Assembly: GCF_014050225.1 (NCBI RefSeq)
Contig: NZ_JACFXV010000064.1
Coordinates: forward strand, 212,692 to 276,691
Source: Stappia albiluteola
GTDB lineage: Bacteria > Pseudomonadota > Alphaproteobacteria > Rhizobiales > Stappiaceae
Direction of reading: 5' to 3'
Length of the DNA stretch: 64,000 bases
Shown: one piece after another, positions 1-7,925 of the stretch
How positions within the stretch are numbered: position 1 is the first letter of the stretch
How the letters are laid out: the number at the start of each line of letters is the position of its first letter
Notes under the pieces: model-generated
The model's input: the letters and a program-made list of their open reading frames with translations, nothing else
The model's database searches: none
What the model was told of the DNA's origin: nothing
Translations under genes and position numbers: made by a program

Positions 1-37
1 CCCGGCTGGCCGACGAGCGGAAACTGGAAGGAACCTT

Positions 38-1567
38 ATGTTTGAAAGCCTTTCCGATCGCCTGAGCGGCATTCTCGACAAGCTCACCAAGCGCGGTGCC
101 TTGTCGGAAGCTGACGTGTCGGAGGCCATGCGCGAGGTCCGCAGGGCGCTGATCGAGGCCGATGTCGCCCTGCCCGTGGTGCGTTCCTTCACCGACAAGG
201 TCCGCAACCGTGCCGTCGGGCACGAAGTACTGAAATCGATCACCCCGGGCCAGCAGGTCGTCAAGATCGTCCACGACCAGCTGGTCGAGATGCTGGGGTC
301 CGAGGCCAAGCCCATCGACCTCGACGCGCCGGCCCCCGTCTGCATCATGATGGTCGGCCTGCAGGGTTCGGGCAAGACGACGACGACCGCGAAGATCGCC
401 CGGCGCCTTGCGACCCGCGACAAGCTGAAGGTCCTGATGGCCTCGCTCGATACGCGGCGTCCGGCCGCCCAGGAGCAGCTCAAGGTTCTCGGCGAGCAGA
501 ACGAGATCGAGACGCTGCCGATCATCGCTGGGCAGTCGCCGGTGCAGATCGCCAACCGGGCTATGACCGCGGCCCGCCTCGGCGGTTTCGACGTGGTGGT
601 GCTGGATACGGCCGGTCGTACTCATATCGACGAGCCGCTCATGGTGGAAATGGCGGAAATCCGCCAGTCGGCCAATCCTCATGAAATCCTGCTGGTGGCC
701 GATGCCCTGACCGGTCAGGACGCCGTGAACCTGGCGACCGCCTTCGACGAGCGCGTCGGCATCACCGGCATCGTGCTGACCCGCATGGATGGCGACGGGC
801 GCGGCGGTGCCGCCCTTTCCATGCGCGCCGTCACCGGCAAGCCGATCAAGCTGATCGGTACGGGCGAGAAGGCGGATGCGCTGGAGGATTTCCACCCGTC
901 GCGTATCGCCGACCGCATTCTCGGCATGGGCGACATCGTCTCGCTGGTGGAAAAGGCCGCCCGCGAGATCGACGCCGAAAAGGCGGCCAAGATGGCCGCC
1001 AAGCTCAAGAAGGGCAGTTTCGATCTCGAGGATCTGGCCGAGCAGCTGAAGCAGATGGAAAAGCTCGGCGGCATGTCGGGCATCATGGGAATGATGCCGG
1101 GCGTCGGCAAGATGAAGAAGCAGATGGATGCCGCCGGCATCGATGACCGCGTCATCAAGCGGCAGGTGGCGATCATCCAGTCGATGACGCCGGCGGAGCG
1201 GCGCAAGCCCGATATCCTCAAGGCAAGCCGCAAGAAGCGCATCGCAGCAGGCTCCGGCGTCGACGTCGCCGCCGTGAACCGGCTTTTGAAGATGCACCGC
1301 CAGATGGCGGACATGATGAAGCAGATGGGTCAGGGCAAGGGCCTGTTCGGCAAGCTGATGGGCGGCATGCCGAAGGTCTCGCCGGAGGAACTGGAGCAGA
1401 TGGCCAAGTCCGGCCAGCTTCCCGGCGGTCTCCCGGGCGGCGGCCTGCCCGGCGGGCTGGGTGGATTGCCCGGAGGCCTCGGCGGCGGCTTGCCGAAGGG
1501 CATTCCCGGCCTCGGAGGTCCGAATATTCCCGGGCTGCTCGGCATGGGGAAAGGCAAGAAGAAATGA
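38..1567 (+). CDS. ffh: Signal recognition particle protein Ffh (SRP54)
   Basis: GTPase of the bacterial signal recognition particle. With 4.5S RNA it binds signal peptides of nascent membrane proteins and docks at FtsY. The sequence shows an N-terminal helical bundle, a P-loop GLQGSGKTT at residues 107-115, the DTAGR motif and a methionine-rich M domain. At 509 aa it is longer than the roughly 450 aa of E. coli Ffh. The excess is a C-terminal tail (about residues 463-509) of repeated Gly-Leu-Pro-Gly-Gly units ending in basic GKGKKK. An AAGGAA ribosome site precedes the ATG. The stop overlaps the next start by 4 bp, so translation is probably coupled. Confidence 0.97.
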   Translation: MFESLSDRLSGILDKLTKRGALSEADVSEAMREVRRALIEADVALPVVRSFTDKVRNRAVGHEVLKSITPGQQVVKIVHDQLVEMLGSEAKPIDLDAPAPVCIMMVGLQGSGKTTTTAKIARRLATRDKLKVLMASLDTRRPAAQEQLKVLGEQNEIETLPIIAGQSPVQIANRAMTAARLGGFDVVVLDTAGRTHIDEPLMVEMAEIRQSANPHEILLVADALTGQDAVNLATAFDERVGITGIVLTRMDGDGRGGAALSMRAVTGKPIKLIGTGEKADALEDFHPSRIADRILGMGDIVSLVEKAAREIDAEKAAKMAAKLKKGSFDLEDLAEQLKQMEKLGGMSGIMGMMPGVGKMKKQMDAAGIDDRVIKRQVAIIQSMTPAERRKPDILKASRKKRIAAGSGVDVAAVNRLLKMHRQMADMMKQMGQGKGLFGKLMGGMPKVSPEELEQMAKSGQLPGGLPGGGLPGGLGGLPGGLGGGLPKGIPGLGGPNIPGLLGMGKGKKK

Positions 1568-1881
1568 CGACGGACGCGGAAACCAGGCTCGGCTCGGAAA
1601 GCCCCGCGCTCGTCGAACTGCGCCAGCTGCGCGGTTCGATCGACAATATCGACGCGGCCCTCGTCCACATGCTGGCCGAGCGCTTCAAATGCACCCAGCG
1701 CGTCGGCGTCCTGAAGGCGACGCACAACCTGCCTCCCGCTGATCCGGCACGGGAGGAACGGCAGATCGAGCGGCTGCGAAAGCTTGCCCAGGACGCCAAT
1801 CTCGATCCGGATTTCGCGGAGAAGTTCCTGAATTTCATCGTCAAGGAAGTGATCCGGCATCACGAAGCCATTCGCGGCTGA
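1564..1881 (+). CDS. Chorismate mutase, AroQ type
   Basis: Small all-helical chorismate mutase (105 aa) that would convert chorismate to prephenate for phenylalanine and tyrosine synthesis in the cytoplasm. The pattern [20 protein letters not shown] followed by [11 protein letters not shown] fits the AroQ fold, with its conserved Arg, Asp and Lys residues. It starts with ATG inside the ATGA overlap with ffh and lies upstream of rpsP, an arrangement familiar from Rhizobiales. It is a monofunctional domain with no attached prephenate dehydratase or DAHP synthase. The mutase call is firm; its share of cellular activity is not known from sequence. Confidence 0.88.
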   Translation: MTTDAETRLGSESPALVELRQLRGSIDNIDAALVHMLAERFKCTQRVGVLKATHNLPPADPAREERQIERLRKLAQDANLDPDFAEKFLNFIVKEVIRHHEAIRG

Positions 1882-1963
1882 AGCGTGTTCCGGCCGGGTG
1901 GACCATCGGGCCGGAAGGAAATCGCTCGGCAGCGCGAAATCTATCAAACAGGAGAACTACGAA

Positions 1964-2338
1964 ATGGCACTCAAGATCCGTCTCGCTCGCGGTGGCGCGA
2001 AGAAGCGGCCTTATTACCGCATTGTCCTGGCCGACGAGCGCTCCCCGCGCGACGGCCGCTTCATCGAGAAGCTGGGCAGCTACGATCCGATGCTGCCGAA
2101 GGACAGCGAAAATCGCGTGCAGCTCGATGTCGAGCGCATCCAGCACTGGATCAGCAACGGCGCCCAGCCGACCGACCGCGTCCTCCGCTTCCTCGACGCC
2201 GCCGGCGTCCTGAAGCGCGCTCCGCGGAACAACCCGAAGAAGGCCGAGATGGGCGACAAGGCCAAGCAGCGCCTGGAAGAGAAGCGCCAGGCCGCGGAAG
2301 ATGCGGCCGCGGCTGCCGCCGAGGCCAGCGCGGAATAA
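1964..2338 (+). CDS. rpsP: 30S ribosomal protein bS16
   Basis: Ribosomal small-subunit protein bS16, 124 aa. The start is the ATG preceded by AGGAG (about 1950-1954) and followed by [11 protein letters not shown], the family N-terminus. A further upstream in-frame start would add 22 residues not found in bS16. The C-terminus after about residue 85 is an Ala/Glu/Lys-rich extension, longer than the roughly 82 aa E. coli protein but usual for alphaproteobacteria. It is followed by a strong hairpin before rimM. Confidence 0.96.
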   Translation: MALKIRLARGGAKKRPYYRIVLADERSPRDGRFIEKLGSYDPMLPKDSENRVQLDVERIQHWISNGAQPTDRVLRFLDAAGVLKRAPRNNPKKAEMGDKAKQRLEEKRQAAEDAAAAAAEASAE

Positions 2339-2362
2339 TCTGCGCGATCACGCGATCGACAT

Positions 2363-2400
2363 GCGCCCGTCCGACGCTTTGTTCCGTCGGGCGGGCGCTT
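2363..2400 (+). terminator. rpsP-rimM intergenic hairpin, possible attenuator
   Basis: Arms 2363-2376 and 2385-2398 pair over 14 bp, with one G-T wobble and an 8-nt loop. The tract after it (TTGTGTT) is only moderately T-rich. It lies between rpsP and rimM, so it could stop part of the transcripts and lower rimM/trmD expression relative to bS16. It could also only stabilise the rpsP mRNA 3' end. Confidence 0.45.
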
Positions 2401-2434
2401 GTGTTCAGGCAATCAGGATCCGACCGGAAGACTC

Positions 2435-2989
2435 ATGGCGGAAGAGAACAAACGGATTGCGATCGGCCGGATCGGCGCGGCGCACGGCATTCGCGGCGAA
2501 GTGCGCATCAAGGCCTATAGCGAGGATCCCCTCGCGATTGCCGACTACGGTCCGCTACAAAACGCAGATGGCACGGCAAGCTACGAGATCGTATCGGCCC
2601 GCCTGCAGAAATCCATGGTCGTTGCTCGCCTGAAGGGCGTGTCCGATCGGACGGCAGCCGAGAAGCTGAACGGCGTCGAACTCTACATTTCGCGCGATCA
2701 GCTGGGCGAGACGGACGACGAGGACGAGTTCTACCACACCGATCTGATCGGTATGGAAGCCTGCGAGGCGGACGGAACTTCGGTCGGCAGGATCATCGCC
2801 GTGCCGAATTTCGGCGCGAGCGACCTGCTTGAGATCTCTCCGAAGGGGGCAAAGTCCTTCTACCTGCCATTCACTCTCGATTTCGTTCCCGAAATCGATT
2901 TCGACGCCGGCAAGGTGACGGTCGTCATTCCCGCCGGCTATCTGGCGGAAGACGACGCCGACGAGGACGACGGCACGGCCGAAAGCTGA
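2435..2989 (+). CDS. rimM: Ribosome maturation factor RimM
   Basis: 16S rRNA processing factor that binds uS19 and helps mature the 30S head. The 184-aa product has the RimM N-terminal domain (IGRIGAAHGIRGEVRIK) and a C-terminal PRC-barrel region (FYHTDLIGMEA through VVIPAGYLAED). The ATG at 2435 is preferred over one 12 codons upstream because MAEENKRIAIGR is the usual N-terminus. The C-terminal tail is acidic. Its last 52 bp overlap the 3' end of an antisense VanZ-like gene. Confidence 0.95.
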   Translation: MAEENKRIAIGRIGAAHGIRGEVRIKAYSEDPLAIADYGPLQNADGTASYEIVSARLQKSMVVARLKGVSDRTAAEKLNGVELYISRDQLGETDDEDEFYHTDLIGMEACEADGTSVGRIIAVPNFGASDLLEISPKGAKSFYLPFTLDFVPEIDFDAGKVTVVIPAGYLAEDDADEDDGTAES

Positions 2990-3408
2990 GCTGCGGCCGG
3001 CAATTCGATCAGGTCCGCTCCATCCCCTTCGATTGCCATTTCTTCCTCGCTTCGCATCAGGGCAATCATTGCCGCGACGACAAGAACGCCGAGCGAATTT
3101 GCCGCGATGTCAAGGACGGATGCCTGATGATGCGGGGTGAGCGCCTGCAGGGCCTCTCCAGCAACGCCGATGGCGAATGCAAGGGCAGCCGACAGCCTGA
3201 GCCGGCAGCGCAACAGGGAATGGATCGACAGCGTCAGCAAGCCGTAGAAGGCGATGTGCTGCAGCTTGTCGTAAGGGTGCGCGAGGCCGGAATTGAAGAC
3301 GAGGCCGAATGCCGCGCCATAGATCGCGAGCGACAAGAAGGGCAGCAGCCGGATCAGCGGGCGGTCGAAGTTTCCGGTCATCATTTTGCGCCCAGCTTCG
3401 CGTTTCAT
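2938..3408 (-). CDS. VanZ-like family membrane protein
   Basis: A 156-aa integral membrane protein with about four hydrophobic segments (LPFLSLAIYGAAFGLVF, IAFYGLLTLSIHSLL, LSAALAFAIGVAGEALQAL, VLDIAANSLGVLVVAAMIAL). The DKLQHIAFYGLL and GVAGEALQALTPH...SVLDIAANSLG patterns are typical of VanZ-like proteins (the family of the teicoplanin-resistance protein VanZ), most of which have no known function. The C-terminus is Glu/Ser/Ala-rich and overlaps rimM by 52 bp in antisense. There is no neighbour on this strand, so no functional hint. A start at 3384 is a possible alternative. Confidence 0.78.
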   Translation of the reverse strand: MKREAGRKMMTGNFDRPLIRLLPFLSLAIYGAAFGLVFNSGLAHPYDKLQHIAFYGLLTLSIHSLLRCRLRLSAALAFAIGVAGEALQALTPHHQASVLDIAANSLGVLVVAAMIALMRSEEEMAIEGDGADLIELPAAAQLSAVPSSSSASSSAR

Positions 3409-3553
3409 GGATGCGAACCTCTGCCTTGCGGCCGGGACGCCGATGCCTTATCGGATCCAATATGCGTTCCATCTGTTAATCAGTTGTATGCAAATCGGCA
3501 GAAAGTGACAGCCGATTGCGAGCCTGCCATGCCCCCTGCCCCGGATCGAAGCC

Positions 3554-4273
3554 ATGTCCTTTGCCGCGACCGTCTTGACGCTCTATCCGGAAATGTTCCC
3601 AGGTCCGCTGGCGGCAAGCCTGTCCGGCCGCGCGCTGGAAAAAGGCATCTGGTCGCTGGAGCGCGTGCAGATCCGCGATTTCGCGCATGATCGTCATCGC
3701 TCGGTCGACGACACGCCCGCCGGCGGCGGAGCCGGCATGGTGCTGCGCCCGGACGTCCTGGCGGAAGCGATCGACAGCACGGCGAGTGAAGGCGATGCGC
3801 GTCCGCGCATCCTTCTGTCGCCGCGCGGTCGCCCGATGACGCAGGCTTTTGTGCGCGATCTCGCGAAGGGACCCGGCGCGGTGCTCATCTGCGGCCGTTT
3901 CGAGGGCGTCGACGAGCGGGTGATCGAGGCGCGCGGCCTGACGGAAGTGTCCATCGGCGACTATATCCTGTCGGGCGGCGAACTGGGGGCGATGGTGCTG
4001 CTTGATGCCGTGGTCCGTCTTTTGCCGGGCGTAATGGGCAACCAGGAAAGCGGCGAGGCGGAGAGTTTCGAGACCGGGCTTCTGGAGCATCCGCAATATA
4101 CCCGCCCGCAGCATTTCGAGGGTCGGGGCATCCCGGAGGTACTGACCTCGGGCGATCACGGCCGCGTCGCAGCCTGGCGGAGAGCCGAAGCCGAGCGGAT
4201 CACGCGCAAAAGGCGCCCCGATCTCTATGCGCTCTATGAGGCCGGCCACCGGCCGGGCAAAGGCGAAAGCTGA
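3554..4273 (+). CDS. trmD: tRNA (guanine-N1)-methyltransferase TrmD
   Basis: SPOUT-class methyltransferase that makes m1G37 in tRNAs reading CNN and some other codons, preventing +1 frameshifts. The 239-aa protein has the family marks [26 protein letters not shown] and the knot region [15 protein letters not shown], plus the C-terminal EHPQYTRP segment. The gap from rimM is occupied by the antisense VanZ-like gene, so the usual rimM-trmD coupling is opened here. rplS follows after 216 bp. Confidence 0.96.
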   Translation: MSFAATVLTLYPEMFPGPLAASLSGRALEKGIWSLERVQIRDFAHDRHRSVDDTPAGGGAGMVLRPDVLAEAIDSTASEGDARPRILLSPRGRPMTQAFVRDLAKGPGAVLICGRFEGVDERVIEARGLTEVSIGDYILSGGELGAMVLLDAVVRLLPGVMGNQESGEAESFETGLLEHPQYTRPQHFEGRGIPEVLTSGDHGRVAAWRRAEAERITRKRRPDLYALYEAGHRPGKGES

Positions 4274-4489
4274 CTTTTTCGCCAATTAGTGCATGACAAA
4301 GCAGCGCCGTTCATGTATCACGCCCGGCGAAACGGGTTCGGGCAAGGACCGCGTGCGCTTTTTGCGTGCGTCTCCCACGCCTGTCCCCTGGAATTCGGCA
4401 ATAGCCATAAACGAGCGGTGAATTCGTCCCCCGGGGCTCGATCGCGGGCGGACGCTCTGACCGATTGAAAAATCGAGAAGGTAAGTGCC

Positions 4490-4972
4490 ATGAACATCAT
4501 CGATCAGATCAACGCCGGCGAAATGGCTAAAGTCGAATCGCTGCGCAAGATGCCGGAATTCTCGCCGGGCGACACGGTTCGCGTGAACGTCAAGGTGACG
4601 GAAGGCAACCGTACGCGTACGCAGGCCTATGAAGGCGTCTGCATTGCCCGCTCCGGCGCAGGCTTCAACGAGAATTTCACCGTCCGCAAGATCTCCTATG
4701 GCGAAGGCGTGGAGCGCGTGTTCCCGATCTTCTCGCCGCAGATTGAGAGCGTCGAGGTGGTTCGTCGCGGCAAGGTTCGCCGCGCGAAGCTTTATTACCT
4801 CCGCGATCGCCGCGGCAAGTCGGCCCGTATCGTCGAGGCCAGCAACATGCGCGCACGCCGCCTGAACGAGGAAGTGAAGGTCGAGCTGGCCGCTGCCAAG
4901 GCTGCCGCTGAGGCCGAAAAGCAGGCCGCCAAGGACGCTGCGGCCGCCGCTGCCGAGACCGCTGCGGAATAA
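4490..4972 (+). CDS. rplS: 50S ribosomal protein bL19
   Basis: Ribosomal large-subunit protein bL19 at the subunit interface. The core (residues 1-125) carries [27 protein letters not shown] and [15 protein letters not shown], all hallmarks of the family. The final 35 residues or so are an Ala/Glu/Lys helix found in alphaproteobacterial bL19 but absent from the 115-aa E. coli form. GAGAAGG upstream of the ATG gives a good ribosome site. An intrinsic terminator follows. Confidence 0.97.
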   Translation: MNIIDQINAGEMAKVESLRKMPEFSPGDTVRVNVKVTEGNRTRTQAYEGVCIARSGAGFNENFTVRKISYGEGVERVFPIFSPQIESVEVVRRGKVRRAKLYYLRDRRGKSARIVEASNMRARRLNEEVKVELAAAKAAAEAEKQAAKDAAAAAAETAAE

Positions 4973-5010
4973 GCCGAGCCCGCAAGGCCTGGCATATACG
5001 GTCATTCCTG

Positions 5011-5041
5011 AAAGCGGCTCCGGGTTCCCGGGGCCGCTTTT
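5011..5041 (+). terminator. Intrinsic terminator after rplS
   Basis: AAAGCGGC pairs with GCCGCTTT and CCGGG with CCCGG around a TT centre, giving a long GC-rich hairpin that ends in TTTT. It lies 38 bp past the rplS stop and closes the ribosomal-protein transcription unit. Confidence 0.85.
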
Positions 5042-5469
5042 GTCTATCGGGCCACACCGGCGGGGTTGACCTGAAACCCTGTTTTGCCCATTGAATCCTC
5101 TCCCGCCCGCGGCTGGGGCGAAAGACGACTGAAAACGGGTTCGGCAGGCAAATGACCGCGAAGGGCACAGATATCGGAAGGATAGCGCCCGGCATTCACG
5201 CCGCATGGTGCGTCTGTCCTGTCGTGCTGCAGGACCGCAAGCGTCTGCCCTGGAGGTTTCATGCCCGGCTGAGCGTCGCGACCGGCATGCTGCAGGGTTG
5301 AACGGTTCGGCGCCATGGCCGGCGCGCCTCCCCCAAGGCCGGCCTTGCTCTGTTTCCCGGAAGCGGCACGCAGCGGATGCGACAGGCCCGTTTCCATATC
5401 TGACGAAGACATCGGCTTTCCGACCCGCAGTTTTCCGCAGATGGTCGGCAAAGCCTGAGGAGGGCCGAA
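5042..5469 (+). other. Long non-coding leader upstream of leuC
   Basis: 428 bp with no convincing gene. It has several inverted repeats (for example GGCCGGC near 5319 with GCCGGCC near 5340). A possible 49-codon frame at 5152-5301 (starting MTAKGTDIGR) lacks a clear ribosome site and has no run of leucine codons, so a classical leu attenuator peptide is not supported. The leuC promoter must lie here. The region just before leuC has GAGGAGG. Confidence 0.4.
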
Positions 5470-6882
5470 ATGAGCCAGAAGAAGACCCTTTACGACAAGA
5501 TCTGGGACGATCACGTCGTCGATACGCAGGAAGACGGTACCTGTCTTCTCTATATCGACCGCCATCTCGTCCATGAAGTGACGAGCCCCCAGGCTTTCGA
5601 GGGGTTGCGGATCGCGGGCCGCCCCGTCCGTCAGCCGGCGCGGACCCTGGCCGTCGTCGACCATAACGTGCCGACGACCGACCGCAGCCACGGGATCGAC
5701 GATCCCGAAAGTGCGCTGCAGGTCGACACCCTCGCAAGGAACGCCGCGGAATTCGGTATCGAATATTACAACGAGACCGACCCCCGCCAGGGCATCGTCC
5801 ATATCGTCGGGCCTGAACAGGGCTTCACCCTGCCGGGCATGACGATCGTCTGCGGCGACAGCCACACGTCGACCCACGGGGCATTCGGCGCGCTGGCGCA
5901 TGGCATTGGCACGTCGGAAGTGGAGCATGTGCTCGCCACCCAGACGCTGATCCAGAAGAAAGCGAAGAACATGCTGGTCCAGGTCGACGGCCAGCTCCCC
6001 GAAGGCGTGACCGCCAAGGACATCATCCTTGCCATCATCGGCGAAATCGGCACGGCAGGCGGCACCGGCCACGTGATCGAGTATGCCGGCGAGGCGATCC
6101 GTTCGCTGTCCGTGGAAGGCCGCATGACGGTCTGCAACATGTCCATCGAAGGCGGCGCGCGCGCCGGCCTGATCGCGCCGGATGAGAAGACCTTCGCCTA
6201 TCTCGAAGGGCGGCCGAAGGCGCCGAAAGGCGATGCCTGGGAGAAGGCCAAGGCCTATTGGAGCCGCCTCTACACCGACGAGGGCGCCCATTTCGACAAG
6301 GTGATCAAGCTCGATGCGGCGAACCTGCCGCCGATCGTCACTTGGGGATCGTCGCCCGAGGACGTCATTTCTGTCACCGGCGTCGTGCCGAACCCGGATG
6401 ACATTCGCGATGAAAACCGGCGTGCCTCGAAGTGGCGCGCGCTCGACTACATGGGCCTGACGCCGGGCACCAGGATCACCGACATCCGCCTCGACCGCGT
6501 CTTCATCGGCTCGTGCACCAACGGCCGCATCGAGGATCTGCGCGAAGCCGCGAAGATGGTCGAGGGTCGGAAAGTTGCGGACTGGGTCGACGCCATGGTC
6601 GTACCGGGCTCCGGCCTTGTAAAGGAACAGGCGGAAGCCGAAGGCCTCGACAAGATCTTCCGGGCGGCCGGCTTCGACTGGCGGGAGCCGGGCTGCTCCA
6701 TGTGCCTTGCCATGAATGCCGACAAGCTGAAGCCCGGCGAACGCTGCGCATCGACCTCGAACCGCAATTTCGAGGGCCGCCAGGGCTTCAAGGGCCGCAC
6801 GCACCTTGTGTCGCCGGCAATGGCGGCTGCCGCCGCGATCGCGGGTCACTTCGTCGACGTTCGCGAGTGGCCGAAAGCCTGA
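5470..6882 (+). CDS. leuC: 3-isopropylmalate dehydratase large subunit
   Basis: Aconitase-superfamily [4Fe-4S] enzyme that, with LeuD, isomerises 2-isopropylmalate to 3-isopropylmalate in leucine synthesis. The 470-aa length is typical. Visible family marks are [56 protein letters not shown] and the cluster ligands in SCTNGR and [18 protein letters not shown] lies 8 nt before the ATG. leuD and leuB are not in the window; leuC apart from leuDB is usual in rhizobia. A strong terminator follows, so it is probably monocistronic. Confidence 0.97.
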   Translation: MSQKKTLYDKIWDDHVVDTQEDGTCLLYIDRHLVHEVTSPQAFEGLRIAGRPVRQPARTLAVVDHNVPTTDRSHGIDDPESALQVDTLARNAAEFGIEYYNETDPRQGIVHIVGPEQGFTLPGMTIVCGDSHTSTHGAFGALAHGIGTSEVEHVLATQTLIQKKAKNMLVQVDGQLPEGVTAKDIILAIIGEIGTAGGTGHVIEYAGEAIRSLSVEGRMTVCNMSIEGGARAGLIAPDEKTFAYLEGRPKAPKGDAWEKAKAYWSRLYTDEGAHFDKVIKLDAANLPPIVTWGSSPEDVISVTGVVPNPDDIRDENRRASKWRALDYMGLTPGTRITDIRLDRVFIGSCTNGRIEDLREAAKMVEGRKVADWVDAMVVPGSGLVKEQAEAEGLDKIFRAAGFDWREPGCSMCLAMNADKLKPGERCASTSNRNFEGRQGFKGRTHLVSPAMAAAAAIAGHFVDVREWPKA

Positions 6883-6907
6883 ACGCGGAAACATGCCAGG
6901 AAGGAGG

Positions 6908-6940
6908 GGGCCGGAGCGCGTGTCGTTCCGGCCCTTTTTT
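6908..6940 (+). terminator. Intrinsic terminator after leuC
   Basis: GGGCCGGAGCG (6908-6918) pairs with CGTTCCGGCCC (6924-6934), with one G-T wobble and a 5-nt loop, and is followed by six T. It lies 26 bp beyond the leuC stop. Confidence 0.9.
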
Positions 6941-7210
6941 CGTTGCCCGGTGATTCGCGTCGCCTCATGTCGGCGCGGTAGATCCGCGCGCGTCAGGCTG
7001 ACGCAGTTTGACAGCAACCTTGCGGCCTGTCGCTTGGTAAGCTCAAGAATTCAACATTAACAATAGCTTGCTTGATGGTTTCGCCAGGAGTGAAACCATG
7101 CGGCAAATGCATTGTCGCATGACTTACCGCTTCACAAGACTGTCATGGTCGCTCTACAATATGCGCGCAACTCATGAAGGTGGATCCCATGATCGGGCCT
7201 TCGAACCGGC
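6941..7210 (+). promoter_or_regulatory. Leader of HNH gene with dyad element
   Basis: Non-coding stretch that is more AT-rich than its surroundings. At 7075-7099 there is a perfect dyad ATGGTTTC / GAAACCAT with a 9-nt centre, of the size of a repressor site or a small hairpin. No convincing -35/-10 pair was seen. The dyad lies 112 bp upstream of the HNH gene start. Confidence 0.35.
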
Positions 7211-7783
7211 ATGAGGAGCTTGGCATTGAACGTAGCGGTTTCCCCGGGCGCCCATCCTGCCCTGGTACTGAATGCGGATTACAGGCCGCTGAGCTACTAT
7301 CCGCTGTCGCTTTGGTCGTGGCAGGACGCCGTCAAGGCCGTCTTCCTCGACAGGGTGAATATTGTCGCCGAATATGACGTCTGCGTCCGAAGTCCCAGCT
7401 TTGAATTTCGCCTCCCAAGCGTCGTTTCCCTGAAAAGCTTCATCAAACCCTCCAGACACCCGGCATTCACGCGTTTCAACGTCTTCCTGCGCGACAGGTT
7501 CCAGTGCCAGTATTGCGGCATACGCGACGACCTGACCTTCGATCACCTGATCCCGCGCTCGAAAGGCGGACAAACCACCTGGCAGAACGTCATCACTGCC
7601 TGCTCGCCGTGCAATCTGCGCAAGGCCAACAAGTCCTGCCGGGATATCAACATGTGGCCGATGCAGATGCCTTTCGCACCGACTGTGCAGGACCTGCACA
7701 ACAACGGCAGGTTGTTCCCGCCCAACTATTTACATGATAGCTGGCTAGATTTTCTCTATTGGGATACCGAGCTGGAGCCCTGA
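7211..7783 (+). CDS. HNH endonuclease family protein
   Basis: 190-aa protein with a C-terminal HNH domain. The zinc-holding pairs are C99-Q-Y-C102 and C131-S-P-C134, with D111-H112 and N126 as the predicted catalytic HNH core. The N-terminal 90 residues (VLNADYRPLSYYPLSLWSWQDAVKAVF) form a region shared by a widespread alphaproteobacterial HNH subfamily of unknown role. The substrate is unknown. There is no partner methylase, specificity subunit or toxin-antitoxin neighbour, so a restriction role is not supported. The ATG lacks a strong Shine-Dalgarno sequence (GAACCGGC only). Confidence 0.82.
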   Translation: MRSLALNVAVSPGAHPALVLNADYRPLSYYPLSLWSWQDAVKAVFLDRVNIVAEYDVCVRSPSFEFRLPSVVSLKSFIKPSRHPAFTRFNVFLRDRFQCQYCGIRDDLTFDHLIPRSKGGQTTWQNVITACSPCNLRKANKSCRDINMWPMQMPFAPTVQDLHNNGRLFPPNYLHDSWLDFLYWDTELEP

Positions 7784-7925
7784 TATACGCGACTTTATAC
7801 TGTTGAATTAACACAATGATAACTATCAAATAAGGAATTAGAGTAAAGGTGACAAACTTAATTCTCTGAAAATCGTTTTGACGCGACAATAGCGGACAGT
7901 AAATCAATCTTCGGGATTGAAAATC

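Noticed and set aside
5152..5301. 49-codon frame in the leuC leader as an attenuator peptide
   Set aside because: No leucine run, no clear Shine-Dalgarno, and no paired terminator/antiterminator hairpins next to it.
5044..7017. 657-codon open frame antisense to leuC
   Set aside because: It is the mirror of leuC codon bias in a GC-rich genome; the residues are Arg/Asp/Gly-rich without any domain, and leuC on the other strand is unmistakable.
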